A stretch of DNA of 64,000 nucleotides, from contig NC_081303.1 of NCBI RefSeq assembly GCF_030435805.1, positions 74,623,910 to 74,687,909 of the forward strand. Direction: 5' to 3'. The DNA is from Mustela lutreola (lineage: Eukaryota; Chordata; Mammalia; Carnivora; Mustelidae). The position numbers and the translations under genes are program-made. The notes under the pieces were generated by a model. It was not told where the DNA came from and did no database searches. It saw only the letters and a program-made list of their open reading frames with translations. Positions 13,901 through 25,800 of this stretch are shown piece by piece; positions within the stretch are counted from its first letter, which is position 1, and every line of letters starts with the position of its first letter.

Positions 13901-16900
13901 CTGTCGCCTCTGCCCTCCCACCATCCAACTGCCTGTCCCTCTTCCAAGACTCCTCTAGGCCTTTGTTCCTGCCTCTCTTTTCCTTCCTCCTCCTCACCGG
14001 CCTGGTCCTCTTCACATCTCTGCCCTCTGTGTTTTCTCCTCTCCAGTGACCAGCGCACTGCACTCCATCCTCGGTGAGCAGGCCCCCAGGAGGTGGGTGG
14101 GGAGGAGCCCCGGGGCAGCTGCTGCGGGGCTTGGGCAGGAGCTGGCAGGAAACAAAGGCCCCTTTAGCCAGGAGAGGGGTGGGGTTTGGTTAAAGGGGGG
14201 GGTGGGGAGCATGGGCAGGAGCTGGCTTATTACCCCAAGAAGGGACGAGACCTGTGGCCCAGTTCTGAGCCTCTCTGCACCTGGGGCTCTGACAGGAGAG
14301 CAGACCAAGGCGCTGGTCACCCAGCTCACCCTCTTCAACCAGATCCTGGTGGAGCTGCGCGATGATATCCGAGACCAGGTCCGAGCTTGCCAGTGGGGGG
14401 TGGCACGGGGCTTGGTGGGGGGTGCAAGGAGCCGACCGCCCCCATCTGTCTATCCACCAGGTGAAGGAGATGTCTCTGATCCGAAACGCCATCATGGAGT
14501 GTCAGGTGTGCGGTGAGTGGGCGCGTGGGGAGGGCTCCGGATGGCACCCCGTGCTCCCCACCCCACGGCTTTGGCCTCCCCTTCTGGGGATGGGCACGGC
14601 CCCCTGTGGCTGGCTCTGACCGTGCCCACCCCTCAGGCTTCCACGAGCAGCGTTCCCACTGCAGCCCCAACCCCTGCTTCCGAGGCGTGGACTGCATGGA
14701 AGTGTACGAGTACCCCGGCTACCGCTGCGGGCCCTGCCCCCCGGGCCTGCAGGGCAACGGCACTCACTGTGCGGACATCGATGAGGTGGGGGAGGGCCGC
14801 CTGGAAAGGCGCAGAGTTGAGAGAGGCCCAAGGACGTGGGGCGGATGCTTGGAGACCGGGAAAGAAATGAGGAGGGGGGGGGCACAAAGCCGGTGCAAAG
14901 AGCAGGGGGCCGCATGGGGAGGGCCACTTGGGGGGCAGGGGGCCCCGGGGTAGGGGGTCAGAGCGCAGTGAGGCTAGGCGGTGGGAGCATGGACAGGGTC
15001 CTGAGCTCCCCCTTGTCTCTCCCACAGTGTGCTCACGCGGACCCCTGCTTCCCTGGGGCCAGCTGCGTCAACACGGTGCCTGGCTTCCACTGTGAAGCCT
15101 GTCCTCGCGGCTATAAGGGCACTCGGGTGTCCGGCGTGGGCATCGACTACGCCCGCGCCAGCAAACAGGTTAGCTCGGCCCGAGCGTGAAGACGAGGTCT
15201 GGGGCTTGCGGGGACCAGGGGCTTCTGGGCTAGGTACGGAGTCCTTGTGAGAAATGGGACAGGGCTACTGGCTGGTGCGCCGGCTTTGCGGGAGGGGCCC
15301 GGCCGTGGGTCCGGTTTCACCGAGTCGGCCCGTCAGGTCTGCAGCGACGTGGACGAATGCAACGACGGGAACAACGGCGGCTGCGACCCGAACTCCGTCT
15401 GCACCAACACCGCGGTGAGCCGCGCGCCGGGAGCGCATGCGCCGCCGCAGGGCTCCTGCCGCACCGCCTTCGTCCCCAGGCCAGGCCACCCTGATGTGGC
15501 TCACGCTGGCTTCAAACCCGGGTTCCGCTTCTTACGGTGGCTGGTAGCAGGTCTCCTGGGGTTCAGGGTCACCACCTGGAAGCTGGGGCTATGAGACACC
15601 GGCGAGGCTGCCAGGAGAGGCCAGGGGCCACGACTGCCCTAGTGGGCATCAGGCCAGGAGCACCCATCACACACCCCTTGGGCGGGACAGCCCTGGGTCC
15701 CGGGTGCCCAGCCAGCTGACCCTCCTCCCCGACGTGCCGCTTCCCGGTTCTCAGGGGTCTTTCAAGTGTGGTCCCTGTCGCCTGGGCTTCCTGGGGAACC
15801 AGAGCCAGGGCTGCCTCCCAGCCCGCACCTGCCACAGCCCAGCCCATAGCCCCTGCCACGTCCACGCGCACTGTCTCTTTGAGCGCAACGGAGCAGTGTC
15901 CTGCGCGGTGAGCTGGGCCTGGGGCTTGGGAGGGAGAGGGAGGGTTTGGAGAACGGGGCCGGGCCGTGAGCCTGCATGGGGCCTGGGATGGGGGCCTGTG
16001 TGGGAAGGGGCCCGGGAGCCACCTGGGGAGGACGAGGCCTGGAGCGGGAAAGGCCGGGTTTGAGGAGACAGGCCTGGCCCTCATTCCTACCCTCCCCGTG
16101 GCCCAGTGTAACGTGGGCTGGGCTGGGAACGGGAACGTGTGTGGGACCGACACGGACATCGACGGCTACCCGGACCAGGCCCTGCCATGCATGGACAACA
16201 ACAAGCACTGCAAGCAGGTGCGCGGCCAGTGGCCAGGGGTGGGGCCGGCGGGCAGCTGTGAGCAGGCTGGGGCAGGGGGGGGAGCACGCAGGCAGGGGTG
16301 GGTGCCCAGGCTGGGGCCGGCGGGCAGGGGTGGGCATCCAGGCGGGGGCAGGGTTGAGCCGCCCAGGCTGGGTCAGGCCACAACCCCATCGGGGTTCCTC
16401 CCCCACCTTTAGGACAATTGCCTTTTGACACCCAACTCTGGGCAGGAAGACGCTGACAACGACGGTGTGGGGGACCAGTGTGATGAGGACGCTGATGGAG
16501 ACGGGATCAAGAACGTGGAGGTGGCTCCTGGCGGCCCTGTCCCTTGTGGCTCCTCTGTCCTCTCTATGCCTTGTCCCATAACCCTGTCCCCTCTTGGGTC
16601 TCTGGTGGCGCTGCAGGAAGGGCCCCAGGGCTCCCATTTGGGCGTAGACCCTGTGCCAGGATGAGATGGATTCTGTGGGGGGTGGGGGTGCAGGGTGACT
16701 GCAGACGCGGGCACGGGGATGGGGTGTGGGTAGGTGCCCAGGGGCGTAAGGCGGCCTGACTCTTCCTCTCACCCCAGGACAACTGCCGACTGTTCCCCAA
16801 CAAGGACCAGCAAAACTCTGACACAGACTCCTTTGGGGATGCCTGTGACAACTGCCCCAACGTCCCCAACAATGACCAGAAGGACACGGACGGCAACGGG

Positions 16901-19900
16901 GAAGGGGACGCGTGTGACAATGATGTGGATGGAGACGGTGCCACTGGGGCTGGGGGACTGGGAGGCCCGAGCAGTGGGAAGGAGGCGTGGCTGGGCGGTC
17001 TAAGCACCACAGGGGTGGCCTGGGTGGGCAAAGTGCCCTGGGAATGGGTGGGGGGCAGAGCGAGGCAGGAGAGGGCTAGGGGGTGTCCTCTGCGTGGGAC
17101 GCCAGCTCCAGGAGAGAGCATGACCTGTTGTAGCGACAGGCTTGTGTCCCCTGCATGCCTCGTAGGCATCCCCAACGGACTGGACAATTGCCCTAAGGTC
17201 CCGAACCCACTGCAGACCGACAGGGATCAGGACGGGGCGGGAGACGCCTGTGACAGCTGCCCTGAAATGAGCAACCCTACCCAGGTACTGGGGCAGGGGA
17301 GGGCGGGCCCCGGGGTGAGGCCAAGGCCCTTCCCGTGGGAAGTGGTCCGGCCCCGGTCTGCGGCCCCGGTCTGTGGGGCTGTCAGGAGGTGGAGAACAGG
17401 CGTCGCTCTCTCTCTCAGACAGATGCCGACAGCGACCTGGTGGGGGACGTCTGTGACACCAACCAGGACAGGTAGGGCCAAGACAGACGGGCCTCCCCGG
17501 GTTCCTTCACTTTCTCGTGGCACGGGGTTTCCTGGGCAGTTTAGCCTGGACTCCCCACTCCTGCTGGGCAGGAAGCCCCCCGCCCCAAGTCTAGCCTCTA
17601 CTCCTGCTGCCGGACGTTCGCCTCACCTGGCTGGCTGGGGCGCACTTCCCTGACTTCTGAGCAGAAGATGGGGGGGAACAGACGTGGTACTTTTAGAGCC
17701 TTTATTCGGTGCCTGTCCTGGACAGCGATGGGGATGGACATCAGGACACCAAGGACAACTGCCCAGAGCTGCCAAACAGCTCCCAGCTGGACTCCGACAA
17801 CGACGGACTCGGAGACGAGTGTGATGGGGATGACGACAATGACGAAGTCCCAGACTACGCGCCTCCGGGTCCTGACAACTGCCGCCTTGTCCCCAACCCC
17901 AATCAGAAGGACTCAGACGGTGAGGCCGGGGTCCCGCAGAGGCCTGCACTGGTGGGGCCCCTGCCCAGGACGGGGTGGCAGGGGCCACGGGGGCTAAGCC
18001 AGGAAGGCGAGGCCCGATGGGCGCTGTGGTGGTGTCCAGAGCCCACCGCCAGGCCTTCCTGAGCCCCTGGCCTCGCTCTGCCCAGGCAATGGCGTTGGCG
18101 ATGTGTGTGAGGATGACTTCGACAATGACGCAGTGGCCGACCCCCTGGACGTGTGCCCCGAGAGTGCAGAGGTGACCTTAACGGATTTCCGGGCCTATCA
18201 GACCGTCGTCCTGGACCCTGAGGGAGACGCTCAGATCGACCCAAACTGGGTTGTGCTCAACCAGGTGCTGCAGCCACGGGCTGGGCAGGTGCTGCCAGGC
18301 TGCCGGGTGGGGCCCTGGTGGGGCGGGGTCTCTGGAACAAGGTTTTCTTCTTTCTTGCACTCCACCAGGGCATGGAAATCGTTCAGACCATGAACAGTGA
18401 CCCTGGCTTGGCGGTTGGTATGTACGGGGCACCCGGTTCCAACACTTCCACCTGGAGGAACCCTACAGGGGCAGGGGGCAGGGGCCAAGCTGAGCACACG
18501 CCTCACAGGCGTTGCTTCCCACCCCGAGTGCACCGTGGGCCATTAGTGGCTTTGCAACCCCTGACCCAGATCCCACCCCCTCCCAGGATACACGGCCTTC
18601 AACGGTGTGGACTTTGAAGGCACCTTTCACGTGAACACGGTGACTGATGATGACTACGCAGGCTTCCTCTTCAGCTATCAGGACAGCGGCCGCTTCTACG
18701 TGGTCATGTGGAAGCAGACGGAGCAGACCTACTGGCAGGCCACACCCTTCCGGGCTGTCGCTCAGCCAGGGCTGCAGCTCAAGGTCGGCAGCCGCCCGGA
18801 GCCCCCAGCCCAGGGCCCTCACCCCAAGCCTCCCCAAGCTCCCCCCACTGCCCGAGTGGGAACTCTCTTTCTCAGACATCTGGCCTGGAGATTGGCTTCC
18901 AGGGGACTCCAGAACGTGCTCCCGACCCCCTGGACTTCCTTTTCCAGCTGTGCTTACTGGCCTGCTGATTGGGTCCCACGGTTGACCCCCTGTCTTTGCC
19001 AATACTTTCCAGGCGGTGACGTCTGTGTCAGGCCCAGGTGAGCACCTCCGCAATGCCCTGTGGCACACTGGCCACACCCCCGATCAGGTCCGGCTGCTGT
19101 GGACTGACCCCCGAAACGTGGGCTGGCGGGACAAGACTTCCTACCGCTGGCAGCTGCTGCACCGGCCCCAAGTGGGCTACATCCGGTGAGGGGAGGGGCT
19201 GAGCCCTGCGGAGGGGGCACCCCAGGCCCGGCCTGGCTTCGCCTTTAGCTGGGACTCCCCACAGGCTGTCCCTGCACTCTGCTCTTCGGTGCCCTGGGCC
19301 CTGGACTGGGACTGGGGCCACTTTCCTCTCTGCCCTCCACCAGGGATGTCCCACCTCAGCCCTGTTCGGGGCTCGTGCTCCCCAGGACCCACAGGCGATG
19401 TGGGGCCGTTTTCTCTTCTGTAGGGTGAGGGCATGTGTGGGAGCCTGTAAAGCACAGGACAGTCCCTGGAGAGGCCCGTCCCCTCCGACCCCGTCTGTGC
19501 TACATCCCAGAAGCCGCCCCATCATCATGTCTGACCTGGAAGGGGTTGTTATTTGCAGAAGAGTAAACCGAGGCCCAGACTGCACACCTCTGAGCAGCAG
19601 GGCTAGGACTTCTCAGGCGGGCGCTGTGGTCACCCCTGCGCGCTTCCTAGTCAGCAGGGAGGGGAAATGGCAAGAGCCCAGAGCCCCGGGTCCAGGGACT
19701 TGGGCTGGTTTCCCTTTAAGGTGCCTGGGGCTGCAGGGTGCCAGGGCAGGGGATGAGGGAGGGGGGACTAGAGCCTGGGAAGCGGGTGACTTCACCCCCC
19801 AGCCCATTGTGCTCATTGTCATGGCAACCCAATCCTTGCCTGGAATGCGGCTGGTGCTTTGAGATGCAAAGGGGGCTGACAAAGAGGCAGGGGCCCCGGG

Positions 19901-20347
19901 CCTGAGAAAGCACCCCTCCCCTTCCCTTCCTCCCGCTCCCTCCTTCCGCTCTCTCTGGCCCAGTGAGCTCCAGGGGGGTTGGGGATGAGCAGGGGCCTGG
20001 GCTTGATGGCCCAGTGCCCACTGGCCGCCTAGCACCCACGGACGCCCCTGTCCTGGGCAGGGTGAAGCTCTATGAGGGTCCTCAGCTGGTGGCGGACTCC
20101 GGGGTGATCATCGACACAGCCATGCGGGGAGGCCGTCTGGGCGTATTCTGCTTCTCTCAAGAAAATATCATTTGGTCCAATCTCCAGTATCGATGCAATG
20201 GTGAGGCTCCAGACCCCTTTGGCCTGACCTTCCATACGCCCCGGTGGGAGGGTCCTGTCTTCTGACCCCAGTCATTTCTCCACCACAGACACGGTGCCCG
20301 AGGACTTTGAGCCGTTCCGGAGGCAGCTGCTCCAGGGAAGGGTGTGA
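10948..20347 (+). CDS. THBS3: Thrombospondin-3, 23 coding exons
   Basis: A secreted, pentameric, calcium-binding matrix glycoprotein of skeletal and other tissues. Coding exons are 10948-11026, 12061-12267, 12822-13078, 13191-13293, 14047-14073, 14296-14378, 14461-14512, 14637-14785, 15028-15168, 15337-15414, 15755-15907, 16107-16217, 16413-16520, 16778-16937, 17166-17284, 17419-17471, 17726-17919, 18086-18264, 18369-18417, 18587-18783, 19013-19185, 20061-20200 and 20289-20347; sum 2,871 nt, 956 residues as in human. Order: signal peptide, N-terminal laminin-G-like domain (about 22-200), coiled coil with the CQVC cysteine pair (about 226-270), EGF-like modules, type III DxDxDG calcium repeats (about 475-730), C-terminal lectin-like domain. 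Introns after exons 6 and 20 have weak donors (GTCCGA, GTCGGC). Exon 11 ends with Ala before the next Cys where human has Gln. Confidence 0.97.
11758..11770. promoter_or_regulatory. CTCF-type motif in THBS3 intron 1
   Basis: CGCCACCTGCTGG fits the CTCF core YGCCMYCTNNTGG. Occupancy cannot be told from sequence. Confidence 0.45.
19795..19890. promoter_or_regulatory. Candidate regulatory element in THBS3 intron 21
   Basis: Within about 90 bp lie two CATTGT SOX-type words (19805 and 19814), an RFX-like TTGTCATGGCAAC, a TEAD-like GGAATG (about 19842) and an octamer-like ATGCAAAG (19864). The cluster is suggestive of an enhancer; this is inference from motif density alone. Confidence 0.35.
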
Positions 20348-20577
20348 AGAGGCGGCCCGGTGGGATTCCGAATCCTGATTTTAGACCCTCTGGCCTTGGG
20401 GTCCATCCTGGAGACCCTGGGGTCTAATTTACAGCCACTCAAGCAAACACAGACCCTCCTCCGGCACCCACAGGAGTTCCCCCCCAGAAGGGTGGTGACC
20501 CCATGGTTCAGGAGTTGGGAAGTTTTCAAGGGTATTCTTCTCAGGCACTAACCCCAGGAAAGAGAACAGCACGTTGC

Positions 20578-20583
20578 CATAAA
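20578..20583 (+). terminator. Candidate THBS3 polyadenylation signal (CATAAA)
   Basis: CATAAA, a weak AATAAA variant, lies about 230 bp after the THBS3 stop. I saw no better hexamer in the 3' flank before the miR-92b CpG island. Confidence 0.35.
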
Positions 20584-20916
20584 GGTCCAGTGGTTTTCTA
20601 AGCTACTGCTTGTTGCTTCTTTGAGGGGTTTTCCACGGTAGTGTGGGGAACAGGAAGGAACAAGGCGGGCGGGAAAGGGGGCTGGTCGGATGAAAGCTGG
20701 AGCTCTACAGAAGTTTGGCTGCGCGCGGGCGGGTGGAGGAGGAAGGCGCTGGCCTGGGCCAGGTGAAGGATGAGAGGCTGGCCCGGGAAATGGCTAAGTC
20801 CTCCCAGACCCACTTACTCACGGCGGCAGCGGCGGCACTCCAGTCCATCTTAGGTCGTCCGGATCGACAGCCAGGAGGGCTGGAGCTGGCCGGCTCGGGG
20901 CGAGAGGGAGGCCGGG

Positions 20917-21012
20917 GGGCCGGGGGGGCCGGAGGCCGGGACGAGTGCAATATTGGCGGGGGAAAGAACAACACTGCACCGCGTCCCGTCCCTCCGGCCC
21001 GCCCGGGGCCCG
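20917..21012 (-). ncRNA. MIR92B: miR-92b precursor hairpin
   Basis: Read on the minus strand the sequence folds into the miR-92b stem-loop. The mature 3p arm is at 20952-20931 and begins TATTGCACTCGTCCCGG, containing the miR-25/92 family seed ATTGCAC; the 5p arm is at 20993-20972 and begins AGGGACGGGACGCGG. The loop is T-rich (TGTTGTTCTTT). Both arms agree with the human miRNA as I remember it, with differences only in loop and outer stem. The human gene has the same place and strand relative to THBS3 and MUC1. Family targets include PTEN and BIM-type regulators, and miR-92b is prominent in neural progenitors. Confidence 0.96.
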
Positions 21013-21242
21013 GGATCCCGCTCCGCACCGCCCGGGGCCCGGGATCCCGCCCCGCACCGCCAGCGGCGTGCCGGGCCAGCCCCAGAACCGGGACCGCGCG
21101 GGGGAGCTGGGTCCCGCCGGAGGCCAGAGACTTGGCGCCTGGGCGAGGGGGGAGGGGACGGCGGGGAGGGTGGTGGCCGAGGGGAGGCCGCGGTGGCCGG
21201 GAAAGCCGCTTTCCGACTCCCAGCCGCTGCGCGCGCTTGCGC

Positions 21243-21330
21243 TTTAAATACTCGGAGCGCGCGGCGCGGAGCCGTCGCCATGGTGACGCGTGTCCCAGCA
21301 ACGCGACTGAATGGCTGTTGCCTGGCAACG
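21243..21330 (-). promoter_or_regulatory. Candidate miR-92b promoter: TATA-like box and two X-boxes
   Basis: On the minus strand a TATTTAAA box (21250-21243) lies about 230 bp upstream of the precursor. Just upstream of it are GTCGCCATGGTGAC (21274-21287, imperfect X-box) and GTTGCCTGGCAAC (21317-21329, perfect palindromic X-box with 1-base spacer). Placement relative to the hairpin suggests the pri-miRNA starts near 21215. This is inference. Confidence 0.5.
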
Positions 21331-22734
21331 CCGGGGCAGACGTTTTGGGGCCGCCCACTTCGATGCTCGGCCTTTCTCCAGCGGGCGGGTGGGGGGCTTC
21401 GGCGCCCCTCGGACCCGCGCGCCCCGCTCGAAGCCGCGCCCCCCTCGCCTCCGCCCGGCCGCCCTCCAGCCCCGCGGCCCCGAGGCGTCCTGAAGCCCCT
21501 TGTCCTGTCTGCCCTCGCCGCGACCGAGAACCGTTCCCAAGGCGGACGCAACTGGGGGGGACGGGCCTCCGGAGGGGCCGGACCCCCAAGCCCCACGTGC
21601 GCTGTGCCCCAAACGTTTCTGCCCATCGTACTTCTCCCCCCAGCACGCCCCCTCACATACAGCCCCCTGGTCGCCACCATGTGCCTACCCGACCCCAGCT
21701 GCCCTCTGCTCCCCAGGACAGCTTGGGGCCCCCAAATCCCATTCCGTCGCCCCACCTAGTCGCTGCTGCCCAAGTGCGTCATTGCCCCGGCCCACAGCCC
21801 CTCCCACATTCCGCCGTCCTCTCCCACATACCTCCGCGCCCCCGGCACGTACCTCCCGCCCTCGGCCGCCCGCGCCTCGGGGACCCCCCAGCGCGGCCAG
21901 GCGCTCCGCGGACCCAGCGGCGCTTCTCTGCGCTCTGCGTCCGAGCCCCAGAGCTGCGCCCGGGGACTCCCCGCCCCGCAAGCCCCCCCCGGCCCCGCCC
22001 CTCGGGCCGCACTGGGGCGCGCGGCTTCCCCCCGCCACCCGGGCGCTCCCAGTGTTCGCGCACGCCCGCCGGCTCCCGGGGACCGCCAGGGGGCGGGAGA
22101 GCCCGGCCCGGGGCCGGGCGGAGGAGCAGGAAAGACCCCGGGGTCCCGCGGCGCGTGAAGTGGAACTTTCTTCCCCCGCCCCCTCCTCGGGACAAGCCCG
22201 GGCGGGGACGCGGGCTACTGGAAAGTCCGGCAGGGGAGGGGACCGCGGGTTTCGGTGCTCTGGGTGCGGAACGGGACAGGGAGCGGCTGGGGCCGCGCGA
22301 GGAGCGGCGATTCCGGGAAGTGGCGGGGGGAGGGCGTCCGAAAGGGGCACCCGGTCCACCCTTTCTCGAGGCTTCCCGCTCCTCCCCACTCCGCACGGCG
22401 GGGCTTCAAGGGGCGCAGTGAGAATGGGGAGCGGGGCGAGGGACGTGAGGGGGCGCCTCCTTGGGCTGCTGCCCGGGACCCTGACCTGGCCCCTTCCTCT
22501 GTCCCTTTTCTCACCTTGGTTGTCGCCCTGAGGCTACAACTAGAGCCCGGGAGACCCAGGGCCTTCTGGAGCCAGGGAGTGGTTGGGAAAGGAGGAGACC
22601 GTTTGGAGAGCAAACAGATGGCCAGAGGGTTGAGTGATTGGCGCCCAGGTACCCCACCTGAGGGGTCACGAATGGGTGGGGAGGAGGAGGAAGAAGTTGG
22701 AGGCAGAGAAAGGGGGAGGGGGCGGGGTTTTGTC

Positions 22735-22800
22735 ACCTGTCACCTGCTTTGGCTGAGCCTGGGGCGGGCCAGGGACCGGTATAAAGCAGCGGGCGCTTGC
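22735..22800 (+). promoter_or_regulatory. MUC1 core promoter with TATA box
   Basis: TATAAAG at 22780-22786 lies about 90 bp before the MUC1 start codon. GGGGCGGGCC (22761-22770) is an Sp1-type GC box and the doubled GTCACCTGTCACCTGC (about 22735-22748) contains two CACCTG E-boxes. The human MUC1 promoter has the same arrangement. Confidence 0.8.
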
Positions 22801-22871
22801 GACTGCCCCACCTCCGCCACAGCGCCTCGCCGGGACTCCTCCGCCCCCTCCCCACCCTGCCGGCCTCCACC

Positions 22872-25800
22872 ATGACACCGGGCTTCCAGGTCCCTCTCTT
22901 CCTCCTGCTCCTGGCAGCCCTGCAGCTTCCAGGTGAGGGGCACAAGGTGGGGAGGGGTCTACCTTGCTCATGGGCTCTTCCCAGCCTCCCTGTGGGTTTC
23001 CTTTGCTAGCGCACGGTACCCCAAGGGGCAGATTGCAGCCAGGGGTGACCTGTCTGTGCCAGAAGAAAGGAGAGAGGCTGAGGACTTTCGGGGAGGCAGC
23101 CACTCAGGAAAGCTGGTGTCCCAGGCAGCACAGTGACCTGCAGCAAAGCCTTCGGGGACGGGGCGGGGGGCGGGAGAGGTTAGGTTTCAGGAGCGGAGAG
23201 ATGGACAGCTAGGAGCAGAGAGCTGCCAGGAAGGAGGAGGGCGGCCTACCCAGGGTTTGGCCCACTGTCCAGATCTTCCTGCTCATTACTGCTCAAGAAG
23301 CCAGATGGTGGATTTTCTCCTCGTTTGTCACCTACCCAACCCTGTGACCTCGACTTTTACAGCTGACACTGCACAGTCTACTGATAACTCATTCTCGACC
23401 ACCAGCTCAGCCTCGAGCTTGACCACCACCCCCGGACACCACAGCAGCCGGTCGCCGTCCACCACACCTAGACATCACAGCGGCCAGTCCCGTACCACAA
23501 ACACCGGACACCACAGCGGCACGTCCCAGACCACCACCACCGGACACCACAGCGGCCAGTCCCCGACCACCAAGACCGGACACCAGAGCGGCCCGTCCCC
23601 GACCACCACGACCGGACACCACAGCGGCCCGTCCCCGACCCCAACGACCGGACACCAGAGCGGCCCGTCCCCGACCCCCACGACCGGACACCACAGCGGC
23701 CCGTCCCCGACCACCACGACCGGACACCACAGCGGCCCGTCCCCGACCACCACGACCGGACACCACAGCGGCCGGTCCCCGACCACCACGACCGGACACC
23801 ACAGCGGCCCGTCCCCGACCACCACGACCGGACACCACAGCGGCCCGTCCCCGACCACCACCCCCGGACACCACAGCGGCCCGTCTCCGACCCCCACGAC
23901 CGGACACCAGAGCGGCCCGTCCCCGACCACCACGACCGGACACCAGAGCGGCCCGTCCCGGACCACCACGACCGGACACCACAGCGGCCCGTCCCCGACC
24001 ACCACCACCGGACACCACAGCGGCCCGTCCCCGACCACCACCACCGGACACCACAGCGGCCCGTCCCCGACCACCACCACCGGACACCACAGCGGCCGGT
24101 CCCCGACCACCACCACCGGACACCACAGCGGCCCGTCCCCGACCACCACGACCGGACACCACAGCGGCCCGTCCCCGACCACCACGACCGGACACCACAG
24201 CGGCCCGTCCCCGACCACCACCACCGGACACCACAGCGGCCGGTCCCCGACCACCACCACCGGACACCACAGCGGCCCGTCCCCGACCACCACGACCGGA
24301 CACCACAGCGGCCCGTCCCCGACCACCACGACCGGACACCACAGCGGCCCGTCCCCGACCACCACCACCGGACACCACAGCGGCCGGTCCCCGACCACCA
24401 CCACCGGACACCACAGCGGCCCGTCCCCGACCACCACGACCGGACACCACAGCGGCCCGTCCCCGACCACCACCCCCGGACACCACAGCGGCCCGTCCCC
24501 GACCCCCACGACCGGACACCAGAGCGGCCCGTCCCCGACCCCCACGACCGGACACCAGAGCGGCCCGTCCCGGACCACCACGACCGGACACCACAGCGGC
24601 CCGTCCCCGACGACCACCACCGGACACCACAGCGGCCCGTCCCCGACCACCACCACCGGACACCACAGCGGCCCGTCCCCGACCACCACCACCGGACACC
24701 ACAGCGGCCGGTCCCCGACCACCACCACCGGACACCACAGCGGCCCGTCCCCGACCCCCACGACCGGACACCAGAGCGGCCCGTCCCGGACCACCACGAC
24801 CGGACACCACAGCGGCCCGTCCCCGACCACCACCACCGGACACCACAGCGGCCCGTCCCCGACCACCACGACCGGACACCACAGCGGCCCGTCCCCGACC
24901 ACCACGACCGGACACCACAGCGGCCCGTCCCCGACCACCACCCCCGGACACCACAGCGGCCGGTCCCCGACCACCACCCCCGGACACCACAGCGGCCCGT
25001 CCCCGACCACCACCCCCGGACACCACAGCGGCCCGTCCCCGACCACCACGACCGGACACCACAGCGGCCCGTCCCCGACCACCACGACCGGACACCACAG
25101 CGGCCGGTCCCCGACCACCACCCCCGGACACCACAGCGGCCCGTCCCCGACCACCACCCCCGGACACCACAGCGGCCCGTCCCCGACCACCACCACCGGA
25201 CACCACAGCGGCCGGGCCCCGACCACCACGACCGGACACCACAGCGGCCCGTCCCCGACCACCACCCCCGGACACCACAGCGGCCCGTCCCCGACCACCA
25301 CCCCCGGACACCACAGCGGCCCGTCCCCGACCACCACCCCCGGACACCACAGCGGCCCGTCCCCGACCACCACGACCGGACACCATGGGGTCCCGACCTC
25401 GACCCGCAGCTCAGCCTCGAGCTCGACCGCCGCTTCCGGACAGCACGGTGGCACATCCCCGAGCCACGTCCCGCCCGCCAGCACCGCTCACCGTGGCCCG
25501 GAACCTCCCACGCCCTCCTATCACAGCACTTCTCCCCAGTCTCTGAGCATCTCTGTCTTTTCGCTGTCCTTCTCCATCGAGAACCGTCATTTTAACTCTT
25601 CTCTGGAAGATCCGGGCTCTAGCTACTACCAGGAGCTGCAGAGGAACATTTCTGAGTTGGTGAGTGGGTGCCCTTTTTTCCCGGGCTCCGTGCTCCTCCC
25701 GGCAGCAGCCTCCAGGCTGCCTGACCTGTTTGCCTCAAGCCTAATTCCTTCTCTTCTCACCACAGTTTTGGCAGATTTATAAGAAGGAAGGTTTTCTGGG

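Larger units (their letters stand above)
20690..22420. other. CpG island spanning the miR-92b locus
   Basis: Very high G+C and CpG density from just past the THBS3 3' end to within about 350 bp of the MUC1 promoter. It keeps long reading frames open on both strands, none of which resembles a known protein. Its identified occupant is the miR-92b hairpin. Confidence 0.75.

Noticed and set aside
20715-22421. 568-residue plus-strand open frame between THBS3 and MUC1
   Set aside because: It is Pro/Arg/Gly/Ala-rich, as expected for a CpG island with few stops, overlaps competing frames on both strands and crosses the miR-92b hairpin.
23431-25374. CRISPR-like array of regular direct repeats
   Set aside because: Repeats are contiguous with no unique spacers and encode the MUC1 mucin domain in a mammalian gene.
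23407-25484. Three minus-strand open frames of about 660 codons across the MUC1 repeat
   Set aside because: A 36-bp period with no stop in any antisense frame automatically leaves all frames open over the array. They have no independent domain, start context or splice support.
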